DNA of 64,000 nt from assembly GCF_028769735.1 (NCBI RefSeq), contig NC_088170.1:45490585-45554584 (forward strand). The letters run 5' to 3'. Positions within the stretch are counted from its first letter, which is position 1; every line of letters starts with the position of its first letter. The stretch is from Zonotrichia leucophrys gambelii. Its lineage: Eukaryota > Chordata > Aves > Passeriformes > Passerellidae. The notes beneath the pieces were generated by a model, which worked only from the letters and a program-made list of their open reading frames with translations, ran no database searches and was not told where the DNA came from. Made by a program: the position numbers and the translations under genes. Shown here one piece after another: positions 1 through 11,037 of the stretch.

Positions 1-544
1 TCATAGAAACTTCTCCATGGTATTGCCCATTTTCCATGACCAGAGACACTCTTTATGTCAAAATCCCCACCCAAGAAACAGATGAGCAGTGGAATTCTTG
101 TGCAACTGTATATAAAAATGGATAGCTATTCCTTCTACAGATATCCTACATAGGCCTGAAATCCCTAGGAAGTAATAAATCCACCTTGTAGATTTAATAG
201 CATAATGCATATTACCTTGCATTTTTGCACAAACATGCAAAAAAAAAAAAAAAAGTAACAGCAGTTTTTTCAGCAAAGTAAAATCTCTTAAAAGTCATAG
301 AAATAACTCAGTTATGTTGAATTATGCTTTTTCATAATCTCATTTATACAAAGGCTGTTTTTTTCTACACAAAGCATAGGGCTAAAATTTTCATGTATTT
401 CATTAATTGGGATGTTTACTTTCTTTAATGGAGGAAGAAATTGATAAAGAATTATATTTAATTTCCTCAGAAACAGAAAAGTATTGCTACACACTTTTGT
501 TTCCATTTATTTCATAGTTTTCTCTCAGGAATGCATTAAAATGC

Positions 545-566
545 TTTAATGCATTAATGCATTAAA
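545..566. repeat. 22-bp perfect palindrome
   Basis: The stretch reads the same on both strands and is centred on TGCATTAATGCA. It is made of overlapping ATGCATTA-like words, so it may be a chance product of local AT-rich repetition. Octamer or homeodomain sites have similar words, but no factor can be assigned. Confidence 0.7.
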
Positions 567-3500
567 AGCAGTACTTACTGGTTATTCAAACCAGAAGAGT
601 AGAAAAAGATTAATTTTTCTTTGGTATTTGACAGCAAACCTCATTCTGAGATGTACCACTAATAAAAGAGAGGAAGCAAACATAAGTATTTGAAATATCT
701 GGCTAGGAAATACCCACAATACAATACTAAAAAAAAATTAATTTATATTACTTTTTTCTATCAGTTACTGGACTGAAGGATAATATTTTATTAATAAAAA
801 GATGAAGCATTTACTTTTTGGTAAAAAATTTGCTGCCATTTTAAAAAATAAATTGCAATATTTCATCAGCTAACAAGGTCAAACACTATTTTAAATAGGA
901 ACATTTCAGTTTCTAGTTTAGTTAAAATGCTGTGAAATCATAACTCCAAAAAGTACCCATAAAACCAAGATAAGAGATTGGAGAAAAATATGTTGATTTA
1001 TATCCTAAAAGGAAATGTCCACTTCCAAAATTCTCTAATAATCCTATTCTGCTTGTGTATCCTGAAGTAATGACCTCAAGATAACTTAAAATAGAAATTG
1101 GGATTCTTCCCATAATGTTGTGCTGGCCAGTAAGACATAATGGTCAACAATAATCTTCTAAGATATCCTTTTTTATCTGAAGCCAGAAGAGACTCTTCTG
1201 AAAAATGTTGCTATATAGCACAGAAAATAAGTTCACATACCAGACAACTCTAGAAGAATTGTGAGAAAACGAATTGAAAACCAACAACACTGTGTCAGAA
1301 ATAAGGAAAAAAAAATTTCTTATTATTGAACTGAATAAGGTGGATGTGTGGCACTGACAAAACAAGCAGTTTTACACAGAAGAAAGTATACAGTAATTAT
1401 GAAAAGTTCATTATTAATACTTCAGAAGACATTTTGAAGGAAATAGCTAAATTGAATAGAGGAGACAGTCATTGAACACAACCCAAAAGAGCCAAAAAGA
1501 CTGAGAGTTCATCTCATGCTAAAAATATGAAAACATACTTGAAAAAATAATAACAATTGCATGCAGCTTTTGTAGAAGTTAGAAAACAGATGACTAGAAA
1601 TATATCCAGAGGAAAAAAAAAAAAAAAACAAAAAAACTGGTATTGCCTGCTAAGTAGAGAAAAAAACCCCCACATCTTTCTGAAATACAGGTTGACCTTC
1701 CAAACCTAGTGTTTTGGTAGGTCAGTTGACTGATGTTCCAAATGTGTAATTTGAATAGCTTTTCCTTTAATACCATTGGAAATAATTGGAACAATTTTCT
1801 CAGGAATAGACTAGATAGGTACTCAGGGAAAATGCTAAACAGCAACAAAAAAAAAAGAGAGAGAAGGATTATCAAAACAGGAGAAGGATAATCTAAACAC
1901 TCAGTAAGCATGAAATCAAGACAGAGAACAAAAATGAAGATAGATGACTGAGTTTGTGAAAATTAAAGGAAAAAACCACCAAATTTCATTTCTGCATAGG
2001 ACAACTATATAAGTTAGATATCTAACAAGAGAATTGCAGTTACTCATTTATATGGATAAATTCAATATATCACTGAAACTTGGCAAACTTTGCGTGATTG
2101 GAATGTCAAAATACACAATCATAACCTGTCTAGTCAGAACTGTGCTTTGAAACTGAGACTTGAGCTATTCACTTCACCTTCAATAAAAATTCTAAAGGAG
2201 TTACGTCTTCAATGTTTCCATTATAGGGCAGTGTGAAAATGAAGTACCAAACTATATTCTGTCCATGTTTAGCTGCACCTCAGTATTCTGAGACAAAATG
2301 TCCAAGCAGCCTTTGTAAATAACATAGGCATCCAGTAAAACTAGTAATGAGTAATGAAAACAGACCCTATGGTGTACAACTGACTATGGTTACATTATTT
2401 TTCAGGCTGCATTAAGTAGCGTTTCATTTCTACAGCTAGGGTGACCAAAAATAGATAGAAGGCTAAGCCAATTGGACGTCATGTTTAAAAGACTTGTTCT
2501 TTTGAACAATCAGGAAAAACTTTAAATAAATGTGTTGTACATCTACCTACTCAACTACAATATTCTCACAGAGATATAAAGCTGCAGATACATTGAAGTA
2601 CCTTCAAAGCAACTGAATCTTTTATTAAGTCATTCCTTCCTTCCTTCAGAAAAAGCTGAAAACTACAAATTAAATTCCTCTTTCAGCTAAAAAATGCTTT
2701 TTACAAATGTCTCTCGCTTATCTTTCTGTCTTTCAGCTTCAATTATTATTAGACCCTTTTTCCCAAAGCCCTTTTCTTTGCCTTGATGCAAATTCTCTGT
2801 TCCCTTCCATGCTCCCTGTGGGTTCCTTGCTTATTTCCTGCTACTATTGTTGCCAGACTGTCACATCATTTCCAACACTTCCCTGTAAGGACAGATGTTG
2901 TCTGAGTTACTAAAAAAATTATCAATGAAACATAATACTTGGAGGCAAAATATTTGAATAGATAAATACAATTATTAAAAAAGACCTACCTGGCATTTTT
3001 TGAAAAAAAAACAGTTGTAAAACTTATCAGGTAATGAGATTAAGCATCTCTCAAGGAAACAGAAAGCAGAAATAATATAACAACATTCCAATGAGAGTAA
3101 TAATATGGGAGTTAGATAAAGCTGGAAGGGCATGCAATTTGGGCAGATGGCCTATTCCTGATCCTAAAATAGCTGATGTTCTTTTTACATTACAGTTTAG
3201 ATAAGTGGAAGACAACCCCATCTGCCTCACCCTTAAGTAGCCATTGTTTGTTATCCACGTTAATGACAATTTCACACTGTTCTCCAAAAAGCCATAATGC
3301 TTTTATCAGAAAAGACATCAAAATCAGTGCTGGTGTCTTCATCTATACGCATTTCTTACAGACCAGACCCAGATTCTATAAAGAAAGCCGTTCAGCATTC
3401 ATATACTACACTTTACAGGTCAAAGAGTTTACAGTTTTGTCATTTAGCATGTGAGCACAAGTCAGAGTCCGTCAGATGGCTGTTGAGAATAACTTTTGAG

Positions 3501-5383
3501 GGCAGAATCTCGTCATACATTTGTATTTTTTTCTATAAAATTTTACTATGTGCTGTTAATGTTTATAACTTCCTTTTGTTTTTGTCTCTCGTGTGAATGT
3601 CAGCTAAACTTAAAAACATGCAACTGAATACTTTACAATACCAGAGAAAGTCAGTTACTGTCTAAAGTCTGCTAAAGACAGCTAAAACCCACCTTAGGCA
3701 TAATGGTAGAAGGATTTCATAGGACACAGAAACTGATTCTAAAAATCATCTATTCCTAAATATCCAACACTTAAATGGAATATAAAGGGGCTAAAAATAG
3801 AGTCAGAATTATCACTTTCAATTAAATGCAAAGTGCCCAATAACCATGCCAAATAAAAAACCTGAACCATTTAGAGGTACTCTCACTATAGTAAAGCAAA
3901 AAACATAATTAAATTAGAAGTAATCAGTATGTTTTTCTTTATGTTCCAGGTAATACAAGGATAAATTTAAATTGTTACTATTAATTATAGTCTCTTAGAT
4001 TAATCTTACCTCAAATTAATATAAAATGGGATGTTAAATTCTTACATAATTTATTTCATAAATGCTGTGAAGGTATTCATGATAAGTGCATGCCCATTTT
4101 TAGCAAACTAACTGCTATACTGAATATTCATGTGTTAAACCACGTATTTCAAAATATGAAATGATGCTTTCTCCTAAAACACCCGCTTGTACAATTTAAA
4201 CTATCAATACCTAAAATATATTGCATGTGCACACCACTATCCCAATTCCATTTATTCTGCAGGAATGTAAAAGGATTTCTTTACTCAAGCTAGGATGAAC
4301 TGTATCCCCAGGACTCCCAGACTTTTCGTTTGACAAGTTCACAATAGTACAGACCAATGTCACAACACTTATAAATCTATCATGTCCAATTCAGCCTTTC
4401 AGGCTGTTGAAGTCCAATTTAAAATTACTTCCTTTTCTACCTTCCAAGAAATTCAACCTCTCTTGTACCCTTCACATTTCATTCCTTCACTCAGCAATCA
4501 TCTACTGTTTGCTTACACAAAATTACACCAGCAGCAGCCCTACTTTTTAACCATTTTCTACTTCATTAATACTTCATATTTTCCCAGCCTCCTATGAGCT
4601 AGACTACTTCCAGAGTATCCTTCTTCCTACAGTACTTTTAGAGTATTCTTCTCTATGACATTTATAATCATTTTGTAATTATCAATGACATGGGAGGAAA
4701 AAAATGCCAAAAAACAACAATAAGAAAAAAGCTGAATTGCTCTATGGATTTGAAGGCAAATTTCAAGAGCAGCCAGAGGAAAAATGTAACCCTGAAAACT
4801 CTGCAGTCTATTCCCCAGCCTTCTTCAGCAGCCAGCTCTGCTTTAATAGTATAATGCTAGCTAAAGCTCCCTTTCTTCCCCTTGGTCTTAGGAAAGCTGA
4901 CTAAAATGGAGGATGTCTACTACAGGTAGAGTAATTTGAAGTTATTTGTAACTTTTAACATATCTGCATTATTAAAAAAAAAGAAAACAGAGAATAATCT
5001 TATTATTCATCCAGCCTGTCAAAAGCATACAACAATTTACAAGTATACACCAATAAAGACATCACACCAAAGCACGTACACCAAGGATTAAACACCTCTG
5101 CAATTAACTAAAGGTTTAGAACAAAAGAAATAGAAATGTATTGTCAAAGGGTTGTAAATCTTTTCTCTATTCTGCTGAGAGGTAGGCAACTACCCACCAG
5201 TATTTCCTCATATATTGAAAGCGTTTACATGTGTAATTTCCACTGAATTTAGCAGATACTAGTCTCCAACCTCTTAAGGTAGTTTGGATGTTACAAAGAA
5301 TGCAACCTGTATGACCAAAGGCCTGGCCCATATCAACCTGTCCACCTGACTGAGAGCCATCAAGAATTTTCATCTGCACAGCT

Positions 5384-5433
5384 CTACTAAAGACAGTATA
5401 AATGCAATCTAATAAAGACAGTATAAATGCAAT
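5384..5433. repeat. 25-bp tandem duplication, two copies
   Basis: Two adjacent 25-bp units (5384-5408 and 5409-5433) contain the shared word TAAAGACAGTATAAATGCAAT and differ at one base (C versus A at the fourth position). The near identity suggests a fairly recent local duplication, probably by replication slippage. Confidence 0.85.
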
Positions 5434-8084
5434 ATACATCATTCATTTAATTGAAAACATTACATATATTTTTAATTAAGACAAAATGGGAAAAGAATAT
5501 TATATTTATTTAAAATGCTTAGAATAGAATATTTTGTGGAGAGCGTCTGTTTTAGGATTAAATAATACAATATCCATCAAAGAAGTTCTGGAGAGCAAAG
5601 GAAATTAAACACCAGCAAAGAAATTCTCTACATGTTCAGATATTATCTAGCTACAAACAAAATAATATGCCATACAATATATTCTAAATGAATGCATTTG
5701 AAGATATCACAAACAATATATAGGTTTACCTCAGATTCTTACTCCTCTTGAGATTTCAAGAGTCTGCTCCTGCTATTTATCTCTAACTATAAATTTTATT
5801 CCTACAGAATTTCTTAGGCTTCAACTTGTCTTCTTCTTCCTTTTGTCTTTTTCATTTGAAATTTTTTGGCTTCAATTATCTTACACATGAAAATTGTCTG
5901 TTCTTGTATGTCATGCAACATTGTAATCGCACTATTAGCATTTCTTTTTTATCATTCTAGCAAACAACTCTACTTTTGCCAAAATTTATATTCCACCACC
6001 CTGGTTGTGTATAAATAATCTAAATGCTTCTTGCTGGAACACTTATAGTAATATGACAAATTTTATGTATAATGTGATGACTTTATGGCAAATAGGTGTT
6101 TACCTTAAACAAGCATGTGAAAACTTTCTCAAAAATGTTTAGAAAATTTACAAAATATAAGAAAGAAAAAAATACTTTTAGAAATGGTAAATCAGAAACT
6201 TTCATATGTTGCTAAAAATAAAGTGCAGATCACGTAAGTATTACAGTTAAAAGTGAGGAAAAATGAGAAACTTTAGATGCTCAAAGGGAGATAAGTGAAT
6301 GGTTAAAACCAATTGTAACATAGGATGGAAAAAATACTTTAGAATAAACCAGAAAAGAGCTGTAAAAATGTGGCCAAAGGGGCCAAAACTGCTGAAAGAA
6401 CAAGTTTGCAACATGATCAAATCAATAAATAAGAGCAAAAATAAGTTCAATGAACAAAGAAGCACTACAAGTAGGTTTAAAGACAGTGAAGGAGAAAAAT
6501 AGGATGAACAAAAGGTATAAAAAAGAAAAGGAACAGGTGAAGGCACTGCATCTAACAGCCCATCCTGGAAACACAATAGCAATAGACTGATCAGTAGTCA
6601 AGCAAATTTTAACCAAGAAGAATTATCAGACAGTCCTATCAGAAGTTAAGAAAAAATTAAGAATAAAGACATAAAGAAAGACTCAAGGAAAACAAATGAG
6701 CTTGAAGATACCATGAAATATATATACATATAAAAGGTTCAAATTAAGACAAGACTTAACAAAATGGGGAGAAAGAGAAGACAGCAGGCCTATGTGCTTT
6801 TGATTTGGCCAAAACAATATTTATTACAGCAAAAAGCTGTAAAAAAGATTTACCTTCTTTTAAATTTCATTGTTATTGTTGTTGTTGTTTTATTTTCAAA
6901 TAAATTTCAGATTATTCTGAAATAATGCTAAGGAGACAACTATATTTCCACCCTTTATGGTCATGTGCCAAGGGAAAATTTACAATGCTAATTCTAAAAC
7001 AAGAGTAAAAATATTTATTAGAAAGTGAAAAGAAGTGCTTAAGCAATGACACAGAGCGTTTTGGGGAATTCTGGCTCATATGCAGAAGGTAGTGACAGGT
7101 AGTCTCATTTGGGAGGTTTCATTCAGAAGACAACTGAAAGCTGATAACCCTGCATTATTAAGCAAAATACTTTCATAAGGAAATCTCAGAGGGAAGGAGA
7201 CACTACTGCCTCTAATTAAAGAGGGAGCTCAAGGTCCAGGAGCTGCTTAACAGTATCAATTATAATGTCACTAATAACCAATTAAGGTTTGTGATTTTTC
7301 TAAATATTACCAGAGCAAAAGCAATATCAACTATTGCTTTTAAGAAGCCTCAAAGTTCTTTAAAAATAATTAATTCTGAAGGATTAACTACAAAATCCAT
7401 TTAAAGGCAACAAAGAAAGACACTAGAAGGTATTTGAGTTTGTTTTAAATGATGTTGAAAGCAAGTGTATTCCAGCCAAAAGGAGCCAATCATAGTTACA
7501 TAGAATAAAAGATGGAAGAAAAATAAAAGGGAAGACCAAGAGCAGGGGGAAAACAAAGATAAAAAAATCAATTAAATTAAGAGAAAAGAGGGAAGACAAG
7601 AATGATCCTGTTTAAAATTAAGTTATAAAAGTCAAGTTAATATATTTAAGTTATACACTAAAATAATGACTGATGCAAAAGAGTCAGTCGGAATACAGTA
7701 ACAGAAACCTAGATTTTTAAAAATAATTTTTTAAGACTCCTTTTAAAACTCATAGCAAAGTAACTGAAAAATCAGGGAAATTGTGGAAGTAAGAGAGACT
7801 GAATAAGCCAACTAGGTGTCTATATCTAAAACAGAGCTGATCTGCTGAATCTCTGATGATATTTTTACAAGTAAATCTGCCTCTGCAGTGCATTATGGAG
7901 AGATCTGAATTATGAAGTCCATACAGTGCTGTGAAGCCCTTCAAGGGTTTTCTGGCTCAGCTCCAAGTGCATTAGGAATTATTAGTTTGACAGAAAGGCA
8001 CACTAATATCACTCCCATGTAGACTGTATACACAAAGGTGCTAAATACACAGTACTAGCCATGGTAGTCTGGACAACACTACTC

Positions 8085-8925
8085 CACACTCAAGGGGTAG
8101 AGGTCAATATTTGTACTGGTTTGAGACCAGTTGGAAGTGATCTTCCTCAGGGTTTTACTCTGGGATTTAACTTGCTTATTAATGACCTGAAGGAGAAGAC
8201 AAAATCCTTATCAATCTGACAATACTAATTTGGAGAATGCAGTGAAGACATTTAACCACTGCTGGTGGCAGCCTAGGGCTGCTGTTTAGAGGAATCTAAG
8301 ATGCTGGAGAATTAGGCCAACAGGCCAATGTGAAATTCAGCAAAGACACATGTAAAGTCCTGCACCTAGAGTGGACTAACATCCGAATGAGCACCAACCT
8401 GTCACTGCCCCACTGGATAGCAGCTCTCCGAAAAATGACCTGGGGCTCCTAAGCACAGCTGTCTAACAGGATACTGGGTTGTATTAACATGAAACTAATA
8501 GAAGACTGAGGAAGAGAATGTCCCTTCATTCAGCACTTGTTAGACTACCTCTGTAATACTGTGTCTAATTTTGGATCCCTAATTGCCCAGCCCCATATGA
8601 GACATTGATCAACTGTAGCAAGCTTAGCAGGAGGTTCTCAATATGTCAAGAGCCAGAGCTCTACTCCCAAGAAGAAATTCTGAGGCAGCTGGGCTTGTTC
8701 AGCCTGGGAAAAACGAAGGTTTAAGATGAATGTGTAGCAACAGTCCCTTATCTAAGAGGTGGCTACTGAGAAGACAGAATCAGGCTCATTACTGAGGTGC
8801 ACAGAAGGAAAATGAGTGACAACCACCTACAACAGAAGTTAGAGGGAATGGGATTTAACTAGATATAGGAAAAAAAAATTAATTATGAGGAAAAAAAAAT
8901 CCTGGAAATAGGTTGCAGAGATACG
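8085..8925 (+). mobile_element. Old CR1 LINE fragment, reverse transcriptase C-terminal part
   Basis: The plus strand follows the 3' half of the avian CR1 ORF2 reverse-transcriptase gene. The degraded GVPQGS-type RT box lies near 8140-8160, followed by a block corresponding to 'FNLLINDL' and an RT tail. Later landmarks include the 'GLFSLGK'-like CR1 words around 8695-8715. The copy is 5'-truncated, as most CR1 copies are, and carries many substitutions, indels and stops. It ends near the block that normally precedes the CR1 3' untranslated region, so the 3' terminus with its short ATTCTATGA-type repeats is missing. It is non-functional. Identity as CR1 is strong from pattern memory; the edges are uncertain by tens of bases and the subfamily cannot be given. 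Confidence 0.85.
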
Positions 8926-9550
8926 GTACACAATTATAAGCAAATTTAACTGATTCACAATTGACCCTGTTTTGAGCATAGAGGAGCATCTTCCAACCTG
9001 AATCATTGTGCAGAGTAACTTTATCCCCAGAGACTATACATGCAATGTAACCTCTTCAGAGAAGCAAAAAAAAAATTAGCTCAAATTACTCCAAAGTTTG
9101 CACAGGAATATCCTCTCACTCTCTTCTAAAATTATTCCAAGAGTTCTTAAAGAGATGCAACAATTTCAGTAGGTGTTTAGGATTCTTAAATGTCCAGATT
9201 TTAAAATCTATTCCTAACGCAGATAGCTATTTCCATTTTCTTTCAACATGTGGCCATACTGTATTTCAAATAGATTTACTCTAATTTTTTGAACAAAATC
9301 CTTAGGAATTTCTTACATACCTTTTCTCATGTTCTACCATTTTCATTATGATGCTCTTTGACATATCTAAATGGCATGATTTTGCATAAATGGTGAGCAG
9401 CAGACGGTGAAACTGAATATATAAGTTTTTCCTTCTTTTTTTACCAACACAGACATGAGTAACCAGCTATAACTAGCATATATTTTTCTGAAATGTAAAA
9501 AATTTTGAATAAATCCATGAACATGAGAAAAATATTCAAAGTCACAAAGC
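8926..9550. other. Unclassified AT-rich spacer
   Basis: This interval between the old CR1 and the SINE shows no recognisable gene or repeat. It is AT-rich, with an A-run near 9066-9075. Confidence 0.5.
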
Positions 9551-9680
9551 CAAAAAATATTCCGAGTTGGATGAGACCCACAAGGATCACCAAGTCCAAC
9601 TGAAATGAATGTTGCCTGCAGGAATTGAACGCATGACCTTACCATTCCAAGAACCATGCCCTAACCAACCAACGTCGTTT
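9551..9680 (-). mobile_element. tRNA-Ile-derived SINE with CR1-like tail (TguSINE1-like)
   Basis: Read on the minus strand, about 9605-9680 resembles an isoleucine tRNA. It has a degraded A-box region (GGTTGGTTAGGGC, near 9650-9672), a D-to-anticodon block, and a good B box (GCGTTCAATTCC, complement of 9621-9632). It then runs into a short tail (9551-9600) matching the avian CR1 3' end: a block like 'GGACTTGGTGATCCTTGTGGG' and then 'CCAACTCGGAATATT'. A tRNA head plus CR1 tail is the known design of TguSINE1, a songbird SINE mobilised by CR1 reverse transcriptase. The copy is diverged and the acceptor stem is not intact, so it is not a functional tRNA gene. If correct, it supports a passerine host. 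Confidence 0.75.
9621..9632 (-). promoter_or_regulatory. Pol III B-box remnant inside the SINE
   Basis: On the minus strand this reads GCGTTCAATTCC, close to the GGTTCGANTCC B-box consensus bound by TFIIIC. It is the best preserved part of the tRNA-derived head. The partner A box is degraded, so present activity is doubtful. Confidence 0.6.
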
Positions 9681-9784
9681 CTCTTTCAAAAAAGGATAAA
9701 CCTCATGAAACAGAAAATCTTTCCTCATGTACTGTCAATTATGAAATTTCATTTCTTTGGGGTATGGTTTTGTTCCATACCATC

Positions 9785-10676
9785 ATATCATTTGTGGCTT
9801 TGCAACTACATCAGACAATTCCCTCAGGACTCCAGGATGCATTTCATAAAATCCTATAGACTTGTGCACATTCAGGTTCTTCAGGTGGACATGGACCTGA
9901 TCTTTACTTACAGAGAGGGACTTTACTCCCCCAGTCCCCATCCCACTGTCCATCCACTCCAGAAGCATGGGAAGAGAGGCTGTTATTGAAGACTGAGGTA
10001 AAAAAGTTGTTCAGTACCTCAGCTTTCTCTTGCTCTGTTGTTACCAGTTTATCAGCATTTTTTATCAGAGGGTTTACACCTTCTTGGACATTCCTTTTCT
10101 GGTTGACATACCTGTAGGAGCCCTTCCTGTTATTCTTTGTGTACCTTGTTCAGTTCCAGCTTCTCCTTGGCCTTCCTCATCCCATCCTTGCACAAAAGAC
10201 CTTCACCTCTGTGCTCTTCTCGGGTTACCTGTCCTTGTTTCCACTCCCTGTGGACTTGCTTTTTTGCCTTTGGCTTGACAAGCAGGTCCATATTCAGCCA
10301 GTGTTTTGCCCTCCTTGCCTTATTTCATGCTCCTGGGCATTTCTACCTCTTGTGCTCTATGGAAGAGTTCCTTAAAGACCTGCCAGCTCTGATCTGCCCC
10401 TTTGTCCCAGAGGTCAGTCTACCAGGGGATCCTATTGACTATCTTCTTGAAGAGCTGGAATTTTGCTTTCCTAAAGTTCAGAGGCCTAACAGTACTGTAT
10501 ACCTGACCCATATCCCTCAGGACTACAAATTTACTACTGCATCAATGCATGATCACTGCCACTCAGACTGCCTCCAACCTTCATGTCCTGCTTAGCTTGT
10601 GTATGGTGGTGACCATCAGATCCAAGAACACATTCCCTCTGCTAGGGCTGTCTCTTATCTGGCTCAGAAAATTATT
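9785..10676 (-). mobile_element. CR1 LINE fragment, ORF2 endonuclease-RT junction, inverted
   Basis: On the minus strand this matches avian CR1 ORF2 from the late endonuclease domain to the start of the reverse transcriptase. Recognisable peptide blocks are 'EKAEVLNNFFTSVF' near 10000-10035 and 'KDQVHVHLKNLNVHKSIG' followed by 'EMHPGVLRELSDVVAKP' near 9795-9910. The reading frame is broken by stops and frameshifts. Plus-strand open frames here (for example 10137-10595) are antisense readings of this fragment and not genes. It abuts a plus-strand CR1 3' end at about 10676. The edges were estimated by following the match outward, with about 20 bases of error. Confidence 0.85.
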
Positions 10677-10845
10677 TGGAACATGTTGCCTGGACAAGTT
10701 CTGTATCATCCATCTTTGGAAGCAAATGAGCTGAAGTTGGATACTGCTTTAGGCAGCCTAATCTAGTGAAACCCTGACCACAGGGATTGAAGTAGGAGAC
10801 CCCTAAATACCCCTTCTGACTTGAACCACTTTATGATTCTAAGTG
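10677..10845 (+). mobile_element. CR1 LINE 3' end, plus strand
   Basis: This follows the last part of CR1: the block after 'GGAACATGTTGCC', the 'GGCAGCCTAATCTAGTG' segment, then a degraded 'TTGAACCACTTTATGATTCT' end typical of the CR1 3' terminus. It begins where the minus-strand CR1 fragment stops. The two may be a single CR1 with an inverted 5' part, or two separate insertions. The copy is old and non-coding. Confidence 0.8.
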
Positions 10846-10998
10846 AGGAAAACATAAAGAGTGGCCACTCACATGTAAGCCAGTGGCTGGTCTGTACACT
10901 TGCCTGGCAAAATGTTGTACCTGACTACCTGACCACCACAAACTGTCTGTTTTGCTAAACTCTAGTCTCAACTATCTTCTGTGTAAGTATGCTGTCTA

Positions 10999-11037
<39 letters not shown>

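Larger units (their letters stand above)
1..8084. other. AT-rich unique sequence, no gene seen
   Basis: I see no exon, RNA gene or classifiable mobile element in this stretch. It is AT-rich, with frequent stops in all frames and only short open frames of about 60 to 110 codons, none resembling a known protein. It contains poly-A runs near 240-254 and 1613-1628, a short (TTCC)n run near 2636-2648, a 22-bp palindrome at 545-566 and a 25-bp tandem duplication at 5384-5433, listed separately. From about 6250 to 7650 the plus strand is strongly purine (A) biased. Old repeats too diverged to recognise by eye may be present. Confidence 0.6.

Noticed and set aside
1594..1911. 105-codon minus-strand open frame rich in Phe and Leu
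   Set aside because: The composition is that expected from AT-rich, T-run sequence; no domain or signal supports it.
6247..6582. 111-codon minus-strand hydrophobic frame
   Set aside because: It arises from the A-rich plus strand; Phe/Leu/Ser bias explains it and no homology is seen.
9605..9680. Possible functional tRNA-Ile gene
   Set aside because: The A box and acceptor stem are degraded and the 3' side runs into a CR1-like tail, as in a SINE.
10137..10595. 152-codon plus-strand open frame
   Set aside because: It is the antisense reading of a CR1 ORF2 fragment; the minus strand carries the recognisable CR1 peptide blocks.
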